The position numbers and the translations under genes are program-made. A DNA stretch of 57,327 bases from Ruminococcaceae bacterium UBA3818 (GTDB lineage Bacteria; Bacillota; Clostridia; Oscillospirales; Ruminococcaceae), in assembly GCA_002369315.1 (NCBI GenBank), contig DFDW01000011.1:1-57327 (forward strand). Direction: 5' to 3'. This document shows, piece by piece, positions 33,623 through 40,734 of this stretch (position 1 is the first letter of the stretch; each line of letters opens with the position of its first letter). Under the pieces are notes generated by a model, which did no database searches, was not told where the DNA came from, and saw nothing but the letters and a program-made list of their open reading frames with translations.

Positions 33623-33650
33623 GCTGTTTTTATATTCAGGAGGAATTGCC

Positions 33651-33833
33651 ATGCCTACGATAACAAAAAAGGAACTCGAAGATTACGAGCAGCTTTGCCG
33701 GGATCGCAATAGCGGTCGCTTGCTAACACCGGACGGTTTGCGTTTTATATGTGAAGCTCACAATTATGATCCAGAGGCTATCGGCCGTCATTTCCTTGAG
33801 CTTCTACCGACCATCACCCAGCGGGATAAGTAA
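33651..33833 (+). CDS. 60-residue island protein, function unknown
   Basis: Short, charged, helix-rich protein (TKKELEDYEQLCRDRNSGRL near the start; ICEAHNYDPEAIGRHFLELL after it). CAGGAGGAATT is a strong ribosome site eight bases before the ATG. Small proteins of this look are common in integrative elements of gut Firmicutes; no function is known to me. It precedes another small gene on the same strand. Confidence 0.65.
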   Translation: MPTITKKELEDYEQLCRDRNSGRLLTPDGLRFICEAHNYDPEAIGRHFLELLPTITQRDK

Positions 33834-33918
33834 CGGTAGATTTATTCACATTCCTGCGTTATAATTTACAGTGGTACAGATTGAAAACAGTGCTTTGTAG
33901 ATATAGTTCGGAGGAAAT

Positions 33919-34230
33919 ATGAAAGTAGAGTTTTTAGTAAACACAGATATAAATGATGGCCGTCAAATATTTATTCAGGAAGCCGAATTTAAGAAAGCCA
34001 AGAATGATAAAGAAGAATATAACAGCTTTGCCTTTTCTACCAATTGCTTGTTTGCGTTCTACGGTCTTTCAGAGGATTTTATTAGGCCGGACGAATACGA
34101 AAAAATACTGTCGGCTTTAGAGAAAGGCGGAGCAGTTATAATTACAGTTGTTGAAGAAAAATATCCAAGAAGAGTATATCCTGAAGTCTTTGTCTCAAAT
34201 AATAATAAGCTCAAAAGAGTTCAGCTATAA
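33919..34230 (+). CDS. 103-residue island protein, function unknown
   Basis: AT-rich gene with a good GGAGG site before ATG. The protein is mixed alpha/beta with Asp/Glu/Lys-rich surface (NTDINDGRQIFIQEAEFKKA, KGGAVIITVVEEKYPRRV); no signal peptide or membrane segment and no motif I recognise. Codon use is more AT-rich than the flanking chromosome, in line with acquisition. It converges with the recombinase remnant across a terminator-like hairpin. Confidence 0.65.
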   Translation: MKVEFLVNTDINDGRQIFIQEAEFKKAKNDKEEYNSFAFSTNCLFAFYGLSEDFIRPDEYEKILSALEKGGAVIITVVEEKYPRRVYPEVFVSNNNKLKRVQL

Positions 34231-34231
34231 A

Positions 34232-34277
34232 AAAGCGCCTCGCCGCCGGAAATCAAATCCAGTGGTGAGGCGTTTCT
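34232..34277. terminator. Bidirectional terminator at the 3' end of the recombinase remnant
   Basis: AAAGCGCCTC pairs imperfectly with GAGGCGTTTC around an inner CC/GG. Downstream on the minus strand is CGCTTTTTTATAG, a good T run; the plus strand run is weaker. Confidence 0.7.
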
Positions 34278-34289
34278 GCGTCTATGGGT

Positions 34290-35222
34290 TTATGCCTGTA
34301 CTTCCTGCCCGTGCTTGAAGGTGAAGCGGATATCGTCGAGACTGTAGACGGTGGCGCAATCCACCAGCGAGAGCCAGTTTTCCAGCTTGAACTCGGTAAG
34401 CGTATCCGGCAGGGCTTCGAAGCTCTCAAGGAAGGCTTCAATGTCAGCTCTCTGGGTCTGCATCCGATCCAGTTCGGCCATAACCGTCTCAAGGCGCTGC
34501 TTGGCTGTTTCAAATCGCTGCGTCAGGCCCTCGTAGCGTTTCTGGTATTCGGTCTGGTCAAGGGCGATATGGGCGTTCTCGTAAATGGTCTGCTGCACCA
34601 TATCGGAAATAAGTTGTGTTTCTTCCAGCAGCGTGGCCTGTTCCGCTTCCAGCTCAGTGGTGTTGAAGAGCAGGTCCATCATTTCACGGCAGTTGGCGAT
34701 GACCTCGTCCTTGTTCACCAGCAGCTTGTTTGCCGCCGATAGGAACAGGCGCTGGATGTCCTCATCGCAAAGGTGCGGAGTGTCGCAGCGCTCGTCACCA
34801 TCAAATTTGTGATGGCACTGCCAGATGGTCTTGCGGTATTGGCTGTTGGAATGCCAGACTTTTGAGCCGTACCAGCTTCCGCAGTGGCCGCAGCGGATTT
34901 TAGACGAAAAGGCGTAAACGCTGCTGTGATAATTCTTGCCACGACCACGCTTGGTCATTTCACGTTGGAACATTGCGAAAACATCCGGTGAAATAATGGC
35001 TTCGTGGTTATCCTCAACATAGTACTGCGGGATTTCGCCTTCGTTGATTTTGGTCTTCTTGGTAAGGAAATCCACAGTGTAGGACTTCTGCAGGAGCGCA
35101 TCGCCTTTGTATTTCTCGTTGCTGAGAATGCTGCGGACGGTGGAAATGCTCCATTTTTCCTTGCCGCCGGGAGTCGGGATGCCATCAGCGGTCAGCTTCT
35201 TGGCGATGCCGTGGTAGCTCAT
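34290..35222 (-). pseudogene. Serine recombinase lacking its catalytic domain
   Basis: 310 residues matching only the C-terminal two thirds of a large serine recombinase: recombinase domain (YHGIAKKLTADGIPTPGGKE, WSISTVRSILSNEKYKGDAL), zinc ribbon (CGHCGSW, then the second Cys pair ending in DERCDTP), and a coiled-coil tail. The N-terminal resolvase domain with the nucleophilic serine is gone. ATG 35222 follows AAGGAGG by eight bases, so the truncated protein may still be made. A frame to 35318 runs back through a different gene and is not the recombinase. It cannot catalyse strand exchange alone. Confidence 0.85.
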
Positions 35223-35361
35223 AATGTTTTCCTCCTTCCTCGGATTGTCTTGCGGCAAGTATGCTGAGATTTCTTGCCATTCGTGCGGATAACTGACTGA
35301 TGGCAATGAGAATTTCAATGGCCTCAGTGTCAGGACCGCTGCGATTGCGATAAGACTCCAT
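35185..35361 (-). CDS. 58-residue small island protein overlapping the recombinase remnant
   Basis: Too short for most gene callers. Starts MESYRNRSGPDTEAIEILIA and ends in HRQEADR; helical, with GGAGGTG seven bases before ATG 35361. The N-terminal ~48 residues look like the small protein that precedes large serine recombinases in Firmicutes integrative elements (from memory). Its last residues are read out of frame through the recombinase start, so its tail was probably changed by the same deletion. Confidence 0.65.
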   Translation of the reverse strand: MESYRNRSGPDTEAIEILIAISQLSARMARNLSILAARQSEEGGKHYELPRHRQEADR

Positions 35362-35504
35362 AGTGGGTCACCTCCATTTCTGTGAAGCTGTTTTGTTGTG
35401 CCTCACATCTTTCCACTGGAGATGAAAGAGGAAATTGAGCGGATAATTTTCAAAAAAGTTTTTGCTCTCCGACAGAGTGACCTCCGCCGGAGAGCATATT
35501 TGTA

Positions 35505-36018
35505 TTAACGACCGTAGATTTTATGCAGTTCGGTACGGATGCGCTTCATCTGATCGGCGAAGGTGCGCTGCTTACGGCCCAGGACTCAGCAATGGCACGG
35601 TCGGAGATTTTGTCGTTAGCCATCCACATGGCGATAATACGGTCGGCGTCCGGGTCAAGTTCACAAAGACGCTTGAAAAGCTGCTCAAGCAGAATGTGGT
35701 CCTCGTAAATCTGCTCCATGCTGGCGTTTTCATCAGGGAGCATGTCCATGAAGGAATCGCCGGTTTCGGTGTTGGGCGCTTCGAGTGAAAGTTCCTTATA
35801 ACCAAGGTGGTGTTCGCAGTTTTCGCAATCGCCATCGCAGGCCCAGATAAATTGCTTCGGGCACTTGCAGCGGTGGTGATACTGTTCCTTCTTACGGATG
35901 GCACCGGCCATGCGATAGAAGTCCTGAAACTGCTCCTCGGTACAAGGGATTTTTTCCTTGAGGGAACGGCTGTAGATAAAGCGGGGTTGTTTTTGCTCTG
36001 ATTTGTATTCTTTGACAT
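35505..36018 (-). pseudogene. Sigma-70 region-4-like regulator with two frameshifts
   Basis: The coherent protein is split across frames. Start ATG 36018 has GGAGG eight bases upstream but leads into a nonsense frame; one extra A in the TCAAAGAA run would restore the start and EYKSEQKQPRFIYSRSLKEK. The middle frame then reads CKCPKQF, CDGDCENCEHH, ELDPDADRIIAMWM, and at about 35582 one extra C in TCCTGG would restore LGRKQRTFADQMKRIRTEL, the DNA-binding helix-turn-helix. It resembles sigma factor-like HTH proteins of integrative elements. Both lesions are single bases in short homopolymers, so sequencing error is possible. Confidence 0.75.
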
Positions 36019-36169
36019 GAAAAATTCCTCCGATTCGTGGTTGAAACGGAGGAATCCATGACTGCTACCGGTAAAAGGGTATAGTGGTGCCTTGGGTCAG
36101 GAGTATTACTCCGTCTCAAAGTCGCACCAGCCTTTCCAGAAGCCGGAAGCTCGTTATTCAATTAGTGTT

Positions 36170-36211
36170 CTGCATAACGCTGGAAAGTTGTCAGCGCTAA
36201 CCGTTATGCAG
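36170..36211. repeat. 10-base inverted repeat
   Basis: CTGCATAACG (36170-36179) and CGTTATGCAG (36202-36211) are perfect complements, separated by 22 bases. No T run follows, so it is not a simple terminator; a recombination, replication or operator site is possible. Confidence 0.65.
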
Positions 36212-36263
36212 GTTTGTACAAGAAGAAAATCCAAAAATTATTTTTGCATTCGCAGAGATAATC

Positions 36264-36292
36264 TTGGGATCCTCGACAAGATGTGATATAAT
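36264..36292 (+). promoter_or_regulatory. Promoter for the leader and chimeric island gene
   Basis: TTGGGA (36264-36269) and TATAAT (36287-36292), spacing 17; places a transcript start near 36299. Confidence 0.65.
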
Positions 36293-36298
36293 ATAAGG

Positions 36299-36447
36299 TA
36301 ATACTGGGATAACTGAGCCTATTTGCATCCTGCAAGGCGTTTCCCTCTCCTTTGTACGATTTAATTATAGGTCATCAGGGAGGGAAAGTCGGTCCCATGA
36401 AGTAACCGTCGAGTTATAGTGAAGTTTCCATTTGGAAGTGTCGCCAG
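36299..36447 (+). ncRNA. Structured leader RNA candidate
   Basis: About 150 bases with several nested pairings: GCC..TTGCA / TGCAA-GGC (about 36319-36341), TTTCCCTC / GAGGGAAA (about 36343-36388) and a GTTTCC / GGAAGT hairpin close to the downstream start. No known riboswitch core was recognised. It could be a regulatory leader or the remnant of an element-encoded RNA. Confidence 0.4.
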
Positions 36448-37584
36448 TTGAAAGAACTTGTTTTTGCAACAGTCTTAGCAGAATTGAAAACGTCATGGGG
36501 AGATACGATTGCCGATCCGGATCTGATCAATCTTCTTTATGATGCTGTTGCTGAGCCTGTAGGATTGACAAATAAGAATGGCGAACCAATTACGGTTACC
36601 AAAGGAACTGCAAGTAAAATCATGAACCGACAGGCTGGTGGCAATCCGAATCGTTCCATTCGTAGCAAGTCTGCAGATGACAGAGTCCTTACGATGATTG
36701 AGGAGTATTTCAAAAGAAATGTGGTCAAGCGATTGCTGAAAGGCTGTGAAGATGACCTTATTGAAAGATTAAAGACGGTTATCAATGATGATGTAGGTAT
36801 CGCAGATGCTAAGAAGCAAGAGCTTCTGGCAAATGCACAAAAAAATACGCTCGCCATCTTTTTGGCAAGCGTATATCTGTACTCTTTATCAAGGGATAAT
36901 GTATTGCATGGCAGCAGTGGTACAAAGCCTATTACTGCCACAACGGAACTTGAAGTTATCCCGCTACCTACCGGCATTACTGGTGTAGAAGGAAGTTACA
37001 CCGATGCTCTTCTTGTGGCTTATGGACAGGTGGAAGGAATCAAGCATTTTACAGTTGATATGCTGGATACTTATCCTGCTCACAAGGAGAACTTTAGCAA
37101 CCAGAGAAAATATTATTTTGCAGCCGAGGCTGTTCGTAGAGGTACCCGTGATCTCTATGGTGCAAAGGAAAAAGATCTCCTATTTACAGAAGAGGATTTG
37201 TATGAAATAGTACCCGCTGAAAGTAAGAAAGAGCGTGAACTGAAGGAAGCCAAGAAAAACGCTGTTATCATTTACATTAATGAAAAAATACAAGACTTAA
37301 CAAAGAAACGTGGTGTTCTGGAAGAAGAACTCGCAAAAGTTGAGGATACAATTTTGACCCTTAAAGAAAAAGTACGGAAGGATGAACTGGCAGATCCCGG
37401 TATGCGCACTTCATTGTTTAGATACATGGTTGATAATTGTGGAGATAACCAGATTATTATTGCCGAGAATGAAATACCAAGTGCAGTTGATTACAGTACT
37501 GCGCGTCTGATTGAATTTACACAAGATGAGACTCAGGGCGTTTATGGTTTTCTGAAGAGTGTTCGTAACAGTGTAGATAGTTGA
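36448..37584 (+). pseudogene. Chimeric gene: conflict-system component fused to ATPase C-terminus
   Basis: 378 codons from TTG 36448 with no ribosome site I accept. The first ~260 residues (FATVLAELKTSWGDTIADPD, the QRKYYFAAEAVRRGTRDLYG segment) look, from memory, like a component of ABC-three-component conflict systems. A coiled coil follows (about 265-315), then a tail, ADPGMRTSLFRYM and NQIIIAENEIPSAVDYSTAR, that looks like the C-terminus of an ABC/SMC-like ATPase; no Walker A is present. The simplest reading is an in-frame deletion joining two neighbouring genes. Whether the fusion is functional is unknown. Confidence 0.5.
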
Positions 37585-37608
37585 TTGTAAGAATAGGAGA
37601 AGAGACAC

Positions 37609-37863
37609 ATGGCTAAAACAATTACCTACAAAAAATTATGGAAGCTGCTTATCGACAGGAATATGAGCAGAAGCCAGTTGAAAACGGTTACTGGTGTTAG
37701 CACAGCGTCTATTGCGAAGCTCGGCAAAGGCGAAAATATCACAACAGCTGTTCTGATTAAAATTTGTGAAGGACTGCAATGTGATCTTACCGATATTATG
37801 GAATTAGTTGATGATGAAAATGCTGTAAGTCCAGAAAAAGGGACAGTGGAAGGAATAGAATAA
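37609..37863 (+). CDS. Small XRE/Cro-type HTH regulator
   Basis: 84 residues; a compact HTH in ITYKKLWKLLIDRNMSRSQL followed by TGVSTASIAKLGKGENITT and LIKICEGLQCDLTDIMELV, with a short acidic tail. AGGAGAAGAGACAC precedes the ATG. It appears intact, unlike its neighbours. Solo Cro-like repressors of this type often accompany restriction-modification or conflict systems; that may have been its original job. Confidence 0.88.
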   Translation: MAKTITYKKLWKLLIDRNMSRSQLKTVTGVSTASIAKLGKGENITTAVLIKICEGLQCDLTDIMELVDDENAVSPEKGTVEGIE

Positions 37864-37865
37864 AG

Positions 37866-38069
37866 ATGGGAACAATTATACCCGCTCGGAAATTTTCAAA
37901 AGACAATGTTTCCGGGCTGCTAAAACCAATCATCTATTGCTGTCCATTTGAAGGAATTACGGATACGGCTGTTTCAATTAACCTTCTTCTGGCAGAGAAA
38001 TTGGCCAGCTGTAAGTCCAGCCGAAGGTATCTGAGCGACAAGCGTATTTACTGTTTGATAGGATGGTAG
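37866..38069 (+). pseudogene. N-terminal fragment of a conflict-system protein
   Basis: 67 codons beginning two bases after the HTH gene stop. The sequence IIPARKFSKDNVSGLLKPII and EGITDTAVSINLLLAEKL looks like the start of a longer protein that should continue after LASCKSS, but it runs into SRRYLSDKRIYCLIGW and stops. At this point another frame picks up a different coding segment, which marks a deletion junction near 38015-38030. Identity as a middle component of an ABC-type system is from memory and weak. Confidence 0.45.
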
Positions 38070-38296
38070 CTTATCACATTATGAATGGTATTTCGGTACC
38101 TTTGGATGCGACAGACTTTTACCGGGGACTTGATGAAAAATTCATGAAACGAGACGGAATGTACTTCTTAGCAGATCAAGTAAATGAATATCTTTTCCCG
38201 TTTGAATACAAAATGGAAAAGGAAACGCTGTTTGAAGATGGCAGATTTGCAATGAATAATTTCGGAGGAGAGTTATCCATCTCTCTGAATAATTAA
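38022..38296 (+). pseudogene. Fragment resembling a site-specific DNA methyltransferase
   Basis: The frame is coherent from about 38022 (PKVSERQAYLLFDRMVAYHI) before the first ATG at 38063 and continues with DATDFYRGLDEKFMKRDGMY, a stretch I associate with the C-terminal part of adenine-specific methyltransferases in gut Firmicutes. No catalytic DPPY/NPPY or SAM motif remains. The last ~32 residues (EYKMEKETLFEDGRF onward) may come from yet another gene. No ribosome site precedes the internal ATG. Confidence 0.4.
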
Positions 38297-38319
38297 ACCT
38301 GACAAGGAGGTCAGTTGCT

Positions 38320-39015
38320 ATGAGACAGTACACATGGGATGAATACTATGAGAAATTCTATGATTGGGCCGAAAGCACTCAGGTCCGTAATCTGACTGCG
38401 TTGACCTCTCTCGGAACCGCTGACGAAGTCGGCGAAATCATCATTGAACTGCAAGTGAATGTTCCCGCAGCAAATCGCCTGCTGAGAAAAGCAGTAGAAG
38501 CAAAGCTGGCGTTCTCGGCATCTGATCTAATTGAGTTCCTCTGTATCAACGATAAGACGCTGGCAACGGCTGCACTTCACAATTCTGTTGGCAGACTGAC
38601 CTCCTCGGATATGGAAGATTTGTATGGTGTTGCCGAGGATGATGATATTATCAAGATTTGCAGGGACAGAAATCTGACCTTACCGGAAGACTTACGGGAA
38701 GAAGAATATGAGGACGAAGAAGAGGAAGAAATCGAAGAGGAACCGCTTGAAGAAGTGGATGTTTACATCGATGATTTTGTCCCGGAACCCCCTGCACCGA
38801 AGTTAGGCTTCTTTGGTACTCTCGCTGCTATTTTGGCAGGAGCGAGTGCCGGAGCTTCCTCTAACCAAGGCAGAAGACACAACGGAAGATGTAATGGCGA
38901 CTGTGCCAACTGTCCTCCACATTACGGGTATCGCTATGGTCGCTGGTATTACGGTCACGATCATGTACACGGCTGCGAGTTCGGCGGCAATAAAGGCAGC
39001 GGCAGCAGGGATTGA
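38320..39015 (+). CDS. Helical-repeat protein with Cys/His-rich C-terminus, function unknown
   Basis: 231 residues; strong GACAAGGAGG site before ATG 38320. About residues 1-125 are helical and repeat-like (LTALTSLGTADEVGEIIIEL, LASDLIEFL-type helices), then a run of Glu/Asp (about 125-150), an Ala/Gly-rich hydrophobic helix (FFGTLAAILAGASAGASS) and a tail CNGDCANCPPHYGYRYGRWY followed by His residues and one more Cys. The tail looks like a metal-binding or surface-display segment. First gene of an apparently intact four-gene cassette; not recognised. Confidence 0.75.
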   Translation: MRQYTWDEYYEKFYDWAESTQVRNLTALTSLGTADEVGEIIIELQVNVPAANRLLRKAVEAKLAFSASDLIEFLCINDKTLATAALHNSVGRLTSSDMEDLYGVAEDDDIIKICRDRNLTLPEDLREEEYEDEEEEEIEEEPLEEVDVYIDDFVPEPPAPKLGFFGTLAAILAGASAGASSNQGRRHNGRCNGDCANCPPHYGYRYGRWYYGHDHVHGCEFGGNKGSGSRD

Positions 39016-39033
39016 CGGAGGGAGTCATAACAA

Positions 39034-39906
39034 ATGGCTAAAAACAACAATTCAAATAAAGGCTGGGGCGGTCCATTTGATTTTAATGGGGACGGAAAAA
39101 CCACATGGGATGAAGAAGCTTTTGGGCTGACGCTTATGGAGCAATGCCGGAAAAACAATGAGTCCTCATCCTATACGCCTTCTCATAAGACACGAGAGCC
39201 TAAAGCTGTGCCGACAATAAAGCCTGTACCGGAAGTTGTTGATGAAAGTAATTACAGTGCTTTATTGACCGATTATCGTGGCGAGTGTGTCGGTGCTATT
39301 GTAGCGATGGTAGTCTTCTTAATTCCTGCGATTTTCATTTTGTGGGCTGTGTATTCATCCTATGACCCTGACAACAGTGCCAGTGGCTTCCTAATCATGC
39401 TCTTTACGATTGCGGGTTTGATTTATAGCGGAGTGGTGCTGTCAACTACAGGTAAATGTCTCGGCACCAGTCTTGAAAATATCGAGCTGGTAAAGAAACG
39501 CTACTCTGGCCATGCTATACAGAAAAACAAAAAGAAAAAATGGTGGCTGTGGCTTATCGTTCCCGTTATCATCATAGGCGTTATTGTTATCTCTTCAAAC
39601 GAGCCTACCGAGGATGATGATACGGGATATACGCCTTCCTATAATTCTTACACATCGAGCGGTAATTCCTCTTACTCATCACAAGGAGTAACAAAGAAGA
39701 TCAACACTACTCCTGCTATGACTAAGGAAGAAGCGGAAAGGTTGCGAGGCACCGGATATCATGGAACCCGCCCTAATTCTACAGCAGAAAATATAGAACT
39801 GAAAGCAGCACAGGTAAAGTGTAAAACATGCGGGATGCACTCTGATAATGGTGTGAATAGCCAATGCGATGCTTGTGCGTATAACGAGAAGCACGGACTA
39901 AATTGA
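39034..39906 (+). CDS. Membrane protein with EF-hand-like loop and zinc ribbon
   Basis: 290 residues, function not recognised. N-terminal FDFNGDGKTTWDEEAFG (about 15-31) fits a calcium-type EF-hand/dockerin loop (DxNxDGxxxxxE). Three hydrophobic spans follow at about 87-110, 116-138 and 169-186, the last preceded by KNKKKKWW, then a Ser/Tyr/Thr-rich linker and a C-terminal CKTCGMHSDNGVNSQCDACAY four-cysteine ribbon. GGAGG precedes the ATG. It sits 18 bases after the first cassette gene. Confidence 0.75.
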   Translation: MAKNNNSNKGWGGPFDFNGDGKTTWDEEAFGLTLMEQCRKNNESSSYTPSHKTREPKAVPTIKPVPEVVDESNYSALLTDYRGECVGAIVAMVVFLIPAIFILWAVYSSYDPDNSASGFLIMLFTIAGLIYSGVVLSTTGKCLGTSLENIELVKKRYSGHAIQKNKKKKWWLWLIVPVIIIGVIVISSNEPTEDDDTGYTPSYNSYTSSGNSSYSSQGVTKKINTTPAMTKEEAERLRGTGYHGTRPNSTAENIELKAAQVKCKTCGMHSDNGVNSQCDACAYNEKHGLN

Positions 39907-39917
39907 GGTATGGCGTT

Positions 39918-40157
39918 ATGTTTGGAAGAAAGAAAAAGGCTCCTGAGCCAGTATATGATGTAACGCGGAAAACGGTGAAAACATGGTTAGGTGGAACAAA
40001 AACTGTTCCCACCACCAAAGCAGAACAGAAAGCGATGAAAGCTGAAATCCTGAAGCGAAATCCCAAAGCTGTCGTTCTTGACAGTAAGGCAAAAAAGCAA
40101 AAAGAGCTGGAATGGATTGATCGCATCGAGGAATTTGATGCATTTATGAATGATTGA
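39918..40157 (+). CDS. 79-residue basic cassette protein, function unknown
   Basis: Starts MFGRKKKAPEPVYDVTRKTV; lysine-rich, helical C-terminal half (KAEQKAMKAEILKRNPKAVV, LEWIDRIEEFDAFMND). I placed the start at ATG 39918, nine bases after a GAGG; the longer TTG frame overlaps the previous gene's stop. It shares the MFGxKKK start with the next gene. Confidence 0.7.
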   Translation: MFGRKKKAPEPVYDVTRKTVKTWLGGTKTVPTTKAEQKAMKAEILKRNPKAVVLDSKAKKQKELEWIDRIEEFDAFMND

Positions 40158-40165
40158 GGCAGACT

Positions 40166-40477
40166 ATGTTCGGATGGAAAAAGAAAGTAGATAAAGCAGC
40201 ATGGGCAGAGGCTATCTATCAAAAGAAAATAATGCGCCCGGAGAATGAGCCGGATGAAAAGCTGTCAAAGTTGACTACATTTATGCTGGAGCAGCATCAC
40301 CGGATTATATTGGAAAGTGTCCAGATTGCGCTGTCAACTAAGAATGTTGATACGAGAAAAGGACGTGTTGATTTGAGCCGCCAGCATTATCAGGAAATGT
40401 TGAAGTTAAAGCCGTTCTGTAACAAGGAACAGCTTGCTATGATCCGGGACGCAGAAATAGCAATGAAACAGCTATAA
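40166..40477 (+). CDS. 103-residue basic cassette protein, function unknown
   Basis: Starts MFGWKKKVDKAAWAEAIYQK; mostly helical, with LTTFMLEQHHRIILESVQIA in the middle and DLSRQHYQEMLKLKPFCNKE near the end, the last part having a TPR-like feel. ATG 40166 lies after GAGG; the frame beginning at 40154 overlaps the previous stop. Last gene of the cassette, followed by a non-coding stretch with a strong hairpin. Confidence 0.7.
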   Translation: MFGWKKKVDKAAWAEAIYQKKIMRPENEPDEKLSKLTTFMLEQHHRIILESVQIALSTKNVDTRKGRVDLSRQHYQEMLKLKPFCNKEQLAMIRDAEIAMKQL

Positions 40478-40581
40478 CCTTTTAATTTTGGCATACTTTT
40501 TAATTTTACCTATTCCGGTCCTGTCGGGATGACTTCCGGCACCGTCCGCAGCTGGTAAAATCACAGACAATAAAATAAATC

Positions 40582-40624
40582 AAGGGCATCCAAAGTCGTG
40601 AATTGACCTTGGATGCCCTTATTT
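40582..40624 (+). terminator. Terminator after the island cassette
   Basis: AAGGGCATCCAA pairs with TTGGATGCCCTT, with an inner GTC/GAC, followed by ATTTTA. The ~100 bases before it hold a GC-rich tract (CCTGTCGGGATGACTTCCGG) unlike the AT-rich cassette and may be at the right border of the island. Confidence 0.75.
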
Positions 40625-40734
40625 TACGCCCTTTTTGGACCATTTCGGCCCGGAGAGGGCTTTTTCTTTTGTATCAAAGATAGCGTCTTGATAGAGCCTG
40701 CCTTTTCATATACTGAAGCAAAGGGGGCGGGGAT

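Larger units (their letters stand above)
33292..33650. other. 359-base intergenic region at the left edge of the accessory island
   Basis: Holds the surface-protein terminator, then no believable gene. At 33581-33606 three GTGTCG hexamers occur in 26 bases, followed at 33605-33622 by a CGGTTTT/AAAACCG hairpin and a T-rich run. These could mark an element end or a regulatory site for the next gene. Confidence 0.55.
36019..36447. other. 429-base non-coding region upstream of the sigma-like remnant and the chimeric gene
   Basis: Divergent upstream region. It contains a 10-base inverted repeat (36170-36211), a plus-strand promoter (36264-36292) and a hairpin-rich leader (about 36299-36447), each listed separately. 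A 64-codon plus frame at 36092 and an 89-codon minus frame have no ribosome site and no recognisable content. Confidence 0.6.

Noticed and set aside
34290..35318. Recombinase starting at 35318
   Set aside because: The extra 32 residues are an out-of-frame reading of the small 58-residue gene; ATG 35222 has an ideal ribosome site.
35572..36018. 148-codon frame starting at the sigma-like ATG
   Set aside because: After the first three codons it reads Ser/Thr/Pro-rich nonsense; the shifted frame carries the Cys motif and sigma-like content.
36092..36286. 64-codon plus frame in the island's non-coding stretch
   Set aside because: No ribosome site, no recognisable composition, and it covers an inverted repeat and promoter region.
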